64,000 nucleotides of DNA, from contig JBGORM010000002.1 in assembly GCA_041538185.1 (NCBI GenBank), positions 372,001 through 436,000 of the forward strand, written 5' to 3'. Source of the stretch: Melioribacteraceae bacterium 4301-Me (GTDB lineage: Bacteria > Bacteroidota > Ignavibacteria > Ignavibacteriales > Melioribacteraceae). Positions 29,035 through 37,100 of this stretch are shown here, in pieces. Made by a program: the position numbers and the translations under genes. Position 1 is the first letter of the stretch. The number at the start of each line of letters is the position of its first letter. The notes beneath the pieces are model-generated. The model searched no databases. It was given only the letters and a program-made list of their open reading frames with translations, and was not told the origin of the DNA.

Positions 29035-29328
29035 ATGCCTGTAACTTTAACTGACGTTGAAAAAATAGCAAAGCTTGCAAAGCTTCGGTTCAGCGAAGAA
29101 GAGCTCAAGAGTTTAACGAAAGACATGAACAAAATACTTGACTATATGGATAAGTTAAACGAATTAGACACGACTAACGTAGAGCCTTTATTAAATCCAA
29201 TCTCGAATGAAAATGTTTTTAGAGAAGATAAATTGGTTGAATCAATTCCTACCGAAGAAGCATTAAAAAATGCACCTGACAGAACGGATGTTTATTTTCG
29301 TGTACCAAAAGTAATTTCAAAGGAATGA
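29035..29328 (+). CDS. gatC: Asp/Glu-tRNA amidotransferase subunit C
   Basis: A 97-residue GatC. It has the typical N-terminal helix pair VEKIAKLAKLRFSEEELKSL, the LDYMDKLNELDTTNVEPL linker, and the tail with NVFREDKL and VYFRVPKVI. It wraps GatA and GatB in the GatCAB complex. The upstream GGGAAGG is a good ribosome site. gatB is about 17 kb away (10549) and gatA is absent here, so the complex is encoded at dispersed loci. kdsB follows after 10 bases. Confidence 0.95.
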   Translation: MPVTLTDVEKIAKLAKLRFSEEELKSLTKDMNKILDYMDKLNELDTTNVEPLLNPISNENVFREDKLVESIPTEEALKNAPDRTDVYFRVPKVISKE

Positions 29329-29338
29329 TAAGTATAAA

Positions 29339-30118
29339 ATGATAATCGGAATAATACCTGCCAGGTTTGGTTCTACCCGATTAATGGGGAAACCATTAGC
29401 GGATATAGGTGGCAAGCCGATGATTCAGCATACATATTTAAATGCAAAAAAATCTAAACTGCTGGATAAAGTTGTTATAGCTGTTGACGACGAGAAGCTA
29501 TATGAAGTTGCAAAAAGCTTTGGCGCTGAAGTTTATTTAACACCTAAAGATATTTCAACCGGGTCCGATAGAATAGCCTTTGTAGCAGAAAAACTTAAAG
29601 ACGCAGAAATAGTTGTAAACATACAAGGTGATGAACCTTTTATTCAACCTAGGATGATAGACCAAGCAATTGAACCGTTACTTTTTGACCGAAAAGTGAA
29701 TGTCTCTACTCTTGCAAAAAGAATTACTTCAGTTGAAGAATTAAAATCGCCCTCAGTTGTAAAGGTTGTATTTGATTACCATAACTTTGCACTTTATTTT
29801 TCAAGAGCACCAATTCCTTTTGTTAGAGATGCAAGAACTAATTTGGACCGAATTGGTTCAGCAGAAATTTATAAACATATCGGTTTATACGCCTACAGAA
29901 AAGAATATTTATTAAAATTCACTTCGTTAAAACAAACTGACCTTGAAAAAATTGAGCACTTAGAACAACTTAGAATGCTTGAAAATGGGTTTAAAATAAA
30001 GATTGTTGTAACAGAGCTTGAAAGTATTTCAGTTGATACCCCAAAAGATTTAGAGATAGCACGTAAATATTATGAAAAATATATTAAACCAAATGAGAAG
30101 ATGACTAAAGCAAAATAG
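29339..30118 (+). CDS. kdsB: 3-deoxy-manno-octulosonate cytidylyltransferase
   Basis: A 259-residue CMP-KDO synthetase. It begins IIPARFGSTRLMGKPLADI, the CTP-binding segment, and has TGSDRIAFVAEKL, NIQGDEPFI and GLYAYRKEYLLKF, all family hallmarks. It activates KDO with CTP in the cytoplasm before lipid A modification, so this organism makes LPS with KDO. Together with HldD and the GT9 protein it implies a KDO/heptose core. It probably shares a transcript with gatC. Confidence 0.96.
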   Translation: MIIGIIPARFGSTRLMGKPLADIGGKPMIQHTYLNAKKSKLLDKVVIAVDDEKLYEVAKSFGAEVYLTPKDISTGSDRIAFVAEKLKDAEIVVNIQGDEPFIQPRMIDQAIEPLLFDRKVNVSTLAKRITSVEELKSPSVVKVVFDYHNFALYFSRAPIPFVRDARTNLDRIGSAEIYKHIGLYAYRKEYLLKFTSLKQTDLEKIEHLEQLRMLENGFKIKIVVTELESISVDTPKDLEIARKYYEKYIKPNEKMTKAK

Positions 30119-30191
30119 GCCGGTGTTCAATTGTCTTTTCAGAATAGAGGTGTTATTTTTGCAATAAAAGTGAAATTATATTAATAAAGCT

Positions 30192-30599
30192 ATGGAACGA
30201 AAAATCAGAGTGTTAATTGCAAAAGCTGGATTAGATGGGCATGATAGAGGTGCAAAAGTAGTAGCTGCTGCTTTGCGAGATGCTGGTATGGAGGTGATTT
30301 ATACAGGCTTACGTCAAACACCAGAAATGATCGTTGAAGCTGCAATTCAAGAAGATGTGGATGCAATTGGTATTAGCATCCTTTCAGGTGCCCATATGAC
30401 AATCTTTCCTAAAGTTCTTGAGCTGATGAAAAACAGAAACTTGAACGATGTATTATTATTTGGCGGAGGCATTATTCCAGAGGATGATTTGCAAAAATTA
30501 AAATCTATTGGCGTAGGAGAACTTTTTACCCCAGGCACCTCTACCACAGAAATAATTAAGTACTTAAAAGACTGGGTTGAAAAACATCCCAAAAATTAG
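30192..30599 (+). CDS. B12-binding subunit of methylmalonyl-CoA mutase type
   Basis: A 135-residue stand-alone cobalamin-binding domain. It carries DGHDRG, the DxHxxG lower-axial-ligand motif, with GISILSGAH and [12 protein letters not shown] forming the rest of the B12 pocket, and matches the C-terminal domain or small subunit of methylmalonyl-CoA/isobutyryl-CoA mutases. The catalytic large subunit is not adjacent, so its partner must lie elsewhere. It is likely part of acyl-CoA mutation in the propionate/succinate pathway. Confidence 0.9.
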   Translation: MERKIRVLIAKAGLDGHDRGAKVVAAALRDAGMEVIYTGLRQTPEMIVEAAIQEDVDAIGISILSGAHMTIFPKVLELMKNRNLNDVLLFGGGIIPEDDLQKLKSIGVGELFTPGTSTTEIIKYLKDWVEKHPKN

Positions 30600-31472
30600 T
30601 TGGCTTTCCATAGTATGAAGTAGTCTTTTTTGTACTTAAATTTATAGTTTGTTCGAACTTTTCTATTTTTGAGCGGAAGATTAATTTGAAATCGAATTCT
30701 ACTTTTTAGTGTTGACTTTTACCACTTAGTTTATAAACTCAACATTTACTTCTGTTGTTTACAGATTATCCTTCTTACTTAATTCTTGCTGCTTTTGTTT
30801 TGATTATCTTTGTTTTTAATATCTTTTAGATTAACTATCACTTTAACAGCCATTGCGAATTTTGACTTACTTTGTCAGCTTAAAGCAAGATTGGTTGAGT
30901 GAACCTTAATCCTACATCATTTGAATCATCCGTTCTCATCAGATGTCAAATAAAAAAGACACTGCCTTTACAAGAAATCTCTTTCTATTGTCTTTGCAAA
31001 TCCCGATGTCTTTTATCGGAAGGAAGTAATCTCCCGTTGCAAAGAATTCATTATTTTACTTTTTTGCTTGAGATTGCTTCACTCACTTCGTTCGCGATGA
31101 AGTAATTTCTTATTCTGTTATGAATTTCTTTGTTAAACCAAAAATGCAATCCTAATAATAACATATAGAATTCTTCAGCTGCACTTGTAGAGGATAAGCA
31201 CACCTTACAAAAAACAAGCCCATGTGCGGTTGGCAAGTTTGTACTTTCCTTTTATACGCAAGAACATAGTTAATTTTTCTATGTTCAACTGCGTAAGTTG
31301 GAGTAAGGAGAAGCTACAAAAACGAAGATCTGTTGATTAACACTGATGCTAATAAAAGTTTATTTTCGATAGAAAAAAAGCAAGTCAGCATTTAGATTGA
31401 GTCGCCTTAGAAAAGTGACTAAAAAAATCCGAAAATTTAGCTCATGGATTTAAAAAATCTTTTTCTTTTCAG
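30600..31472. other. Intergenic region with decayed repeats
   Basis: An 870-bp stretch between the B12 subunit gene and a convergent lipoprotein gene. It contains TCCCGAT-GTCTTTT-ATCGGA (about 31001-31020), a stretch at about 31021-31043 whose complement reads CTTTGCAACGGGAGATTACT, a GAGATTGCTTCACTCACTTCG-type repeat at 31070-31102, and a long hairpin at 31255-31295. Open frames at 30899-31105 and 31051-31236 overlap these repeats and look accidental. No tRNA or known RNA was recognised. It reads like an accumulation site for short mobile repeats or a decayed element. Confidence 0.55.
31255..31295. repeat. Long imperfect hairpin
   Basis: TACGCA then GAACATAG at 31255-31269 is complementary to CTATGTTC then TGCGTA at 31279-31295. 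This gives about 14 paired bases with a small asymmetric bulge and a 9-base T-rich loop. No T-run follows, so a simple terminator is unlikely. It may be the core of a small structured RNA or repeat. Confidence 0.6.
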
Positions 31473-32615
31473 TTAAAATTGCACACTAATACTTAATTTA
31501 TTATTCCAAGTTTCGTAGGCTAACCTTGCATTTCCATTCTCATCGTATAAGCCTGTATCACGCCACGCTTTACTTATATCCTCTGGGGACCCAAGTGCTT
31601 TCCATAATTTATCGTAATCTTGTATTACAAAATTTATAATGAAGATTAAATTATATTTATCTGCAGCACTAAAAAGTTTATTGAAGTAATCATTTTGTTT
31701 TTGCTGAGTACCATTAAGTACAATTGAACCATTATATAATGAAGTAGTTTGAGCAGGGTATCCAGTCTCCGTAATGCAAATAGGCTTATTTTCCAGTGAA
31801 AATAACAGGTCAAATAAATTAGAAGGCATTTCGTTTGTTGATAGAGAACTTAAAAATGGATATAACGAAATTGCAAAGTAATCCGAATATTGCATTATTT
31901 GATCTAAGCCAATTTGCTGAAGTTGATAGTTAGAAGAATAATCTTGCAATAAATCCATTCCAGATAATGATACCATAATAGGTAGACTGGGGTATTCAGA
32001 TTTCAGCTTTGAGTAGACATATTGATGTAATTGTAAGTATGAATTCCACAGATTTAATGTTGGGTCAGAATTAATTAACAGGTTGACCTCAATCCCAATA
32101 ACTAAATAATCAGGATTAAAAAACCGTATGATGCGTCTGCAATAATTTAAGTAAGCATTTTCTACTTGTATATTGTTGAATGTATAGGTATTCCATGGAT
32201 AAGCAAGAGGCTGATTGCTTGAACTCGATTTGTACAAAGCTAATCCGTTACGATTAAAATTTATGGGTGTTACAGAAACAATAATTTTAGCGCCTGGAGG
32301 TGTTTTTGCTTTTCGTGTCTGCCAATCGTTAATAATATATGTGCTGTAGTTTTCTCCGTATAACGATTCTTGCCATGGAATACCATCATCAAAATGATGG
32401 GAGATAATATCGGCATCATTTTTAATTTTTAAGTAGACAGTATCAAGTGAACCAGCAGTTACATCATAAGGGAAAGGAGTAAAGCCTAAATAGTAACTTC
32501 TTGTGTTTCCAGTTGGTGGAGTAACTACATCTCGAAGATTACATGAATTCAATAATATTTGTGCAATAATCGATAAAATAAAAAACAATTTTAATGTTGT
32601 GTGCTGAATATGCAT
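31473..32615 (-). CDS. Glycoside-hydrolase-like lipoprotein (TIM barrel)
   Basis: A 380-residue predicted lipoprotein with a lipobox ending at C25 (LLNSC). The fold looks like a clan GH-A (beta/alpha)8 barrel, resembling GH53-type galactanases. A strand ending IGIEVNLL places E176 as acid/base, and PICITETGYPAQ places E283 as nucleophile. YFAISLYPFLSS precedes the latter, as in this clan. The substrate is unknown. It is last of a minus-strand run beginning with the M28 peptidase (37026) and follows the YhcH-like gene by 18 bases, so a sugar-related role is plausible. Confidence 0.65.
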   Translation of the reverse strand: MHIQHTTLKLFFILSIIAQILLNSCNLRDVVTPPTGNTRSYYLGFTPFPYDVTAGSLDTVYLKIKNDADIISHHFDDGIPWQESLYGENYSTYIINDWQTRKAKTPPGAKIIVSVTPINFNRNGLALYKSSSSNQPLAYPWNTYTFNNIQVENAYLNYCRRIIRFFNPDYLVIGIEVNLLINSDPTLNLWNSYLQLHQYVYSKLKSEYPSLPIMVSLSGMDLLQDYSSNYQLQQIGLDQIMQYSDYFAISLYPFLSSLSTNEMPSNLFDLLFSLENKPICITETGYPAQTTSLYNGSIVLNGTQQKQNDYFNKLFSAADKYNLIFIINFVIQDYDKLWKALGSPEDISKAWRDTGLYDENGNARLAYETWNNKLSISVQF

Positions 32616-32633
32616 TTCTTTGTTGCAGTTAAA

Positions 32634-33083
32634 TTAAAATTTTACTTTAATAACAACTTTTTTAACTGTAGCGGGGTCATCAACTGAAATACCCGGCATG
32701 TGAATATCATCGGGAAATAATATTACAAAATGACCCTCTTTAACTTTTACAAAATTTCCTTTTCCTTCTAAGAACATTATATCTTTTTCTGTGTTATACT
32801 CTTCAATTATTTTCATATCTTTAATTTTACCGAAGCCTATATTTTCTACACCATTTATTACATACTGAATGTCAATATATCTTTTGTGGGCTTCCCATTT
32901 GCCAGCACTTAAAGGTTTAGAATTATATTGATCTACAAGTGCAAATACGTCGTCGCCATCAATTGGGTATTTACCTTTGCTGATTTTTGAGAAATCTGTT
33001 TCAATTAAATATGATAGCCCTTGTCGAATTTTTTCACCGAGAGGAAAATAAAGATGGGCATTTTCAATTTGATCAAAAATCAT
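32634..33083 (-). CDS. YhcH/YjgK/YiaL family protein
   Basis: A 149-residue protein of the DUF386 family, with a cupin-like beta-barrel. Recognisable segments are WEAHKRYIDIQYVINGVE near residues 63-80 and FVILFPDDIHMPGI, with His residues that bind metal in the family. E. coli YhcH is linked to sialic acid processing as an anomerase, and others sit in sugar operons. It lies directly before the glycosidase-like lipoprotein gene, which fits a sugar-handling role. Confidence 0.88.
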   Translation of the reverse strand: MIFDQIENAHLYFPLGEKIRQGLSYLIETDFSKISKGKYPIDGDDVFALVDQYNSKPLSAGKWEAHKRYIDIQYVINGVENIGFGKIKDMKIIEEYNTEKDIMFLEGKGNFVKVKEGHFVILFPDDIHMPGISVDDPATVKKVVIKVKF

Positions 33084-33092
33084 TTTGTTTTC

Positions 33093-33530
33093 CTATTTAT
33101 TAAATTGACTTAAATAACAGAATAAACTTAATGCAAAAGTAGCAATAACAAACAAATGAAATATTACTTTTTCTAGTGTTGGAATTGGATTGTCTTTTAT
33201 GGGCGGCAGGAATGTAACGGTGTCTTTATAAATTCTATCGTATTTTCTTAACCAATTTTCACTTGGTTTAAACAAATATGGAATCCACCATTTTTTAATT
33301 TCATATATTAGAATAATAACATAAATGAACAGTGAAGCAAGCATTATTAATTTAATGTTAAAAGTGTAAGCAAAGGGAGGTATAAATAATAAGATGCCTT
33401 TATAAGCAGGATCAATAAATCTCTCTTTCCATGAGAATTCACGTATGTTGTTGAATGGATAAAGATCAACAAGCTTGGTTAAGCTGTAATAAATAAAAAG
33501 AATTATTTGAACAATGCTGACTGAAATCAT
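33093..33530 (-). CDS. Uncharacterised membrane protein
   Basis: A 145-residue protein I do not recognise. It has about four hydrophobic helices (around residues 4-20, 44-60, 60-80 and 124-141) and a soluble central stretch with WLRKYDRIYKDTVTFLPPI. It starts only 2 bases after the upstream barrel gene ends and is followed within 10 bases by the YhcH-like gene, so it belongs to the same transcript. No function is assigned. Confidence 0.65.
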   Translation of the reverse strand: MISVSIVQIILFIYYSLTKLVDLYPFNNIREFSWKERFIDPAYKGILLFIPPFAYTFNIKLIMLASLFIYVIILIYEIKKWWIPYLFKPSENWLRKYDRIYKDTVTFLPPIKDNPIPTLEKVIFHLFVIATFALSLFCYLSQFNK

Positions 33531-33532
33531 AT

Positions 33533-34072
33533 TTAAATTTTGAAAAGAATTCCAGCTGTTATAACATAAAAATTGCTTTTTAAGGATTCTTTAACTGGAA
33601 GATTATCTAACTTAAGATTGAGAAAAACATAACGAATATCGCCTATAAGCGTTACATTTCCAAATGGCAGTTCAACTCCTCCGCCAAAGTGATAACCAAA
33701 TTTTTGAGTTGTTTCATCTCTAAGGCCATTCTGTTTATATGAAGCAGAATATTCATATTTTACATTGTACCATCCTGCACCAGCAGTACCATAAACGATA
33801 GGAATGAAGTAAATCAAGGCTGTTGCCATAAGAGGGTAGCTGGTTGTTTTAACATTTCCATTAGCAAATTCTTCTTTTTTGTAATTTATAGAACCCTCAA
33901 TCCCAAGACTGTTGGTCAATTTAACTCGTAAAGCCACACCTAACATTGCAGAAGGATTATCTGCATCTTGAGATTTGTAATATCCAATTTGTGGTCCAAT
34001 CCCAATTGATTGGGCATAATTAATTGCTCCACAAGTAATAATAAATAAAATAATGATTGATAACTTTTTCAT
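33533..34072 (-). CDS. Small outer-membrane beta-barrel protein
   Basis: A 179-residue exported protein. The signal peptide (MKKLSIIILFIITCGAINYAQ) is followed by alternating strands such as GIGPQIGYYKSQ and GIEGSINYKKEEF, and the chain ends in a strand with hydrophobic final residues, consistent with an eight-stranded OmpW/OprF-like barrel. A longer open frame upstream would overlap the MFS gene; I chose the ATG at 34072 because it begins the signal peptide. It probably sits in the outer membrane; its role is unknown. Confidence 0.72.
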   Translation of the reverse strand: MKKLSIIILFIITCGAINYAQSIGIGPQIGYYKSQDADNPSAMLGVALRVKLTNSLGIEGSINYKKEEFANGNVKTTSYPLMATALIYFIPIVYGTAGAGWYNVKYEYSASYKQNGLRDETTQKFGYHFGGGVELPFGNVTLIGDIRYVFLNLKLDNLPVKESLKSNFYVITAGILFKI

Positions 34073-34127
34073 ATAGCACCCAAACATTTTATGAGGAAAT
34101 TTAAAAAATTTATTTTTAGGAAGCAGA

Positions 34128-35462
34128 TTAATTTTGTGGTGGTACGCGCAAATTTGTTGTTGTTTGCAAGCCTTCCGCAAGTTCAGGTAAAATACCAAGT
34201 TTTGAGTATATGGGTCTAATAGCTTTTCGTAACTTAGGCAGTTTTAACGCAAAAAGTAGTGAGCCAAGTATACACGAAATTCCTCCAAATACTAAAGTTG
34301 TAGGAGCACCAAATTTAGAAGCTAAAATTCCGAACAGCAAGCTGCCAAATGGCATCATACCCATAAATGCCATTGTGTAAAAGCTCATTACTCTGCCTCG
34401 TTTATCGTCATCAATAATGGTTTGAATTATTGTGTTGCTCGAAGCACCTCTAATTATCATTGACATGCCGGTTAATATTAAAAAAAACATTGAAAGAATT
34501 AATGACCTTGAAAACGAAAAAGCAATTAGCGTAACACCAAAAGAAAATGTTGTATAAAGTACAATTCTTCCCAGTCCCAGCACAGATTTCTTTGAAGCAA
34601 GAAGGAGAGCCCCTAATAAAGCGCCAGCACCTATGGAGCCCATTAAAAACCCAAGTGTATTTGGCCCGCCATGTAAAATGTTTTTTGCAAAAACAGGCAT
34701 TAGTACAACATAAGGCATTCCTGTTAAGCTTACTAATGCAACAAGTAGTATTAAATACTTAGTTGGAGTAAAACTAAAAGTATATTTGAAACCCTCTTTA
34801 AGTCCTTCTAAAACATTTTTTTGTGTTTTAATGACTTTTGAATAATCAATTTTCATGGCAAGAAGAGCTGCAATTACAGCGAAAAAGCTAATTCCATTTA
34901 TAAGGAAGCAAATCGTCTCGCTTGTTTCAGCTAAAAGAATTCCGGCTACCGATGGTCCGAACAATCTAGCAGCATTAAACATCATAGAATTAAGAGCGAT
35001 TGCGTTCCCAAGGTCTTCTTTATTTTCAATCATTTCGACCACAAAAGCTTGACGAGCTGGGGTATCGAATCCATTAACAATGCCAAGGAAAAGATTAAGT
35101 ACTATTAAATGCCAAACTTCCACTGTAGATGTAATTAATAGAAATACTAATAGAAAAGCCTGAAGCATAGCAAGTGATTGAGTTGTAATTAAGATTTTGT
35201 GTCGATTTAGTTTATCTACAATAATACCTGCAAAAGGAGAAAGAATTAGTGATGGAATTTGGCTTGCAAAACTGATGAGTCCAAGCATAAAAGCTGAGTT
35301 GGTTAATCGATAGACTAACCAACTCATCGCAATTTGTTGTGTCCATGTGCCCGTCAAAGAAATTATTTGACCGCCAAAGAACAGTTTATAATTTCTGTAC
35401 TTTAATGCCCGCCATGCGGCAGATAAACTGAAACCCGAGGTTCTGTTAATTCTTTTGCTCAA
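34128..35462 (-). CDS. MFS transporter (MFS_3/EntS-like exporter)
   Basis: A 444-residue inner-membrane transporter with about 12 transmembrane helices. The N-terminus AAWRALKYRNYKLFFGGQIISLTGTWTQQIAMSW matches the MFS_3 group, which includes the enterobactin exporter EntS. The loop DKLNRHKIL after helix 2 fits MFS motif A. The start is TTG at 35462, 4 bases after the M28 peptidase stop, with GGGGAT upstream; no earlier ATG is available. Its substrate is unknown, most likely a small molecule or drug exported from the cell. Confidence 0.85.
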   Translation of the reverse strand: MSKRINRTSGFSLSAAWRALKYRNYKLFFGGQIISLTGTWTQQIAMSWLVYRLTNSAFMLGLISFASQIPSLILSPFAGIIVDKLNRHKILITTQSLAMLQAFLLVFLLITSTVEVWHLIVLNLFLGIVNGFDTPARQAFVVEMIENKEDLGNAIALNSMMFNAARLFGPSVAGILLAETSETICFLINGISFFAVIAALLAMKIDYSKVIKTQKNVLEGLKEGFKYTFSFTPTKYLILLVALVSLTGMPYVVLMPVFAKNILHGGPNTLGFLMGSIGAGALLGALLLASKKSVLGLGRIVLYTTFSFGVTLIAFSFSRSLILSMFFLILTGMSMIIRGASSNTIIQTIIDDDKRGRVMSFYTMAFMGMMPFGSLLFGILASKFGAPTTLVFGGISCILGSLLFALKLPKLRKAIRPIYSKLGILPELAEGLQTTTNLRVPPQN

Positions 35463-35466
35463 TAAA

Positions 35467-37026
35467 TTAGAATCCCCGTCTTAAACTCACTTCATTAGGG
35501 TTAAAGTATTTTCTTGGAAATTTTCCATCCATAACAGAAGCATTATAAATAAATGAGGCCATAATTACAGCAGACTGCATTAAATCGCCAGCACTGCAGT
35601 GGTCATATACATCCATATTTGAATGATGAGTACGAGTGCCATAAGCTAATTCGTCTTGAATGAATTGAAATCCAGGCAAACCTACAGCATCAAACGAAAC
35701 ATGGTCTGTGCTGCCTGTATTTCTTATAGTAACTGTTGAAGCACCTAAATCGTTAAACGGTTTGAACCATTCTTCAAATATTGGTCGTGCGGCATCATTG
35801 CCTTGTAAATAAATTCCTCTAATTTTGCCTGAGCCGTTGTCGTAGTTGAAGTAAACAAAAAAGTTATCGTATTCTGGTTTTTTCTCTTTTGTTTCTATAT
35901 CAAAAAAATGATTTTTAACGTAAGCCCTTGAACCAATTAAACCTTCTTCTTCGCCGTCCCATAAAGCAATTCTAATTGTTCGCTTTGGTTTAAGACCAAG
36001 TTTTTCTAATATTCTAACTGCTTCAATAGCTACGGCACACCCAGCTGCGTTGTCAGTTGCTCCAGTTCCAGAATGCCATGAATCAAAATGTCCGCCCAGC
36101 ATTACAATTTGGTCTTTTAGGTTCTTATCTGTACCAGGTATTTCAGCAATTATATTATAACCAGTTGAATCTTGGTTATAAAATTTAGTTTGAATTTCAG
36201 CTTCAATTTCTACTGGTATATTTTTTTCTAATATTCTTACAATTCGATTATACTGTTCAGTTGAAATTACAACCTGCGGCAAAGAAGTTTCGTTCATATT
36301 ATTATAGGAGCCGCCACTTTGTACAAATACAGTACCATCCATACCTCTTGAAGGTTCAATTACAAGTTTAACGCCTTCTGAAACAAGGAATTCGTTAATT
36401 TTTTGCATCAACATTCTTCTTTCTCTAAATTGTCTGAATCTATCTGCAAAAGATGATTTATTGCTTGGCTCTGGAGCTTTTGCTAGTTCAGCTAATTCTG
36501 TCTCGGTTCTTCTTGTTGCATCAGGTTTAAAAGTTTCTTCTATAGTCTGTTCGGGCTGCGTGAGCACAATAGCGTCTTTTAATTTACCTTTATATTGTTC
36601 GATGTCTTCTGCTTTTTCTATTTTAATGAGTATAGGGCTTCCTTTGATTAAGCCGTTAGTGCTGCCTGTCCATGCTTTTGGGTAACCAATTATTGGCATG
36701 TAAGTGGGTTCGGTCATTGCCATATAAAATTTATTAAATTCCCACCCGCGACCAAAGGTACCAAATGGCTCAAGATGCGCGTTCTTTAAGCCATATTCTT
36801 TTAATTTTTCAACTGTCCAGTTTGCAGCTTTAAAAAATGAAGGTGAATTTGCAAGACGTGGCCCGTAAACGTCAGTTAAGTAACTGAGAATCTCCATTAC
36901 TTTGGAATTTTCCAAGCCTTCGTGACGAATTTGCTGGATGACATTTAAGTCTACTTTCTGCTGAGAAAAAGTAGTGAAGGAAAATATCAATACGATAAAA
37001 AGACTGAAAATAGTTTTTTTCTGCAT
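35467..37026 (-). CDS. Secreted M28-family metallopeptidase
   Basis: A 519-residue exported peptidase with a signal peptide (1-22). It has an N-terminal region, a protease-associated-like insertion in the middle (about 110-260), and the M28 catalytic domain with zinc-site motifs GGHFDSWHSGTGATDNAAG, DGEEEGLIGS and TDHVSFDAVGLPGF. It should be a zinc aminopeptidase or carboxypeptidase acting in the periplasm or outside the cell. It is the first gene of the minus-strand run that continues with the MFS exporter. Confidence 0.9.
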   Translation of the reverse strand: MQKKTIFSLFIVLIFSFTTFSQQKVDLNVIQQIRHEGLENSKVMEILSYLTDVYGPRLANSPSFFKAANWTVEKLKEYGLKNAHLEPFGTFGRGWEFNKFYMAMTEPTYMPIIGYPKAWTGSTNGLIKGSPILIKIEKAEDIEQYKGKLKDAIVLTQPEQTIEETFKPDATRRTETELAELAKAPEPSNKSSFADRFRQFRERRMLMQKINEFLVSEGVKLVIEPSRGMDGTVFVQSGGSYNNMNETSLPQVVISTEQYNRIVRILEKNIPVEIEAEIQTKFYNQDSTGYNIIAEIPGTDKNLKDQIVMLGGHFDSWHSGTGATDNAAGCAVAIEAVRILEKLGLKPKRTIRIALWDGEEEGLIGSRAYVKNHFFDIETKEKKPEYDNFFVYFNYDNGSGKIRGIYLQGNDAARPIFEEWFKPFNDLGASTVTIRNTGSTDHVSFDAVGLPGFQFIQDELAYGTRTHHSNMDVYDHCSAGDLMQSAVIMASFIYNASVMDGKFPRKYFNPNEVSLRRGF

Positions 37027-37100
37027 TTGCCTTCCCTTTCTAAGTGTTGATATTTAGTTAATTGTGTTGTTTTATATTTAACTGAAAAGGTGACATATAT

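Noticed and set aside
30899..31236. Two open frames, one on each strand, in the gap after the B12 subunit
   Set aside because: Both lie over short repeats and have no family resemblance; they are treated as accidental.
31221..31250. GCCCATGTGCGGTTGGC resembling part of a group II intron domain V
   Set aside because: The remainder of domain V and any reverse transcriptase are missing, so the resemblance is too weak.
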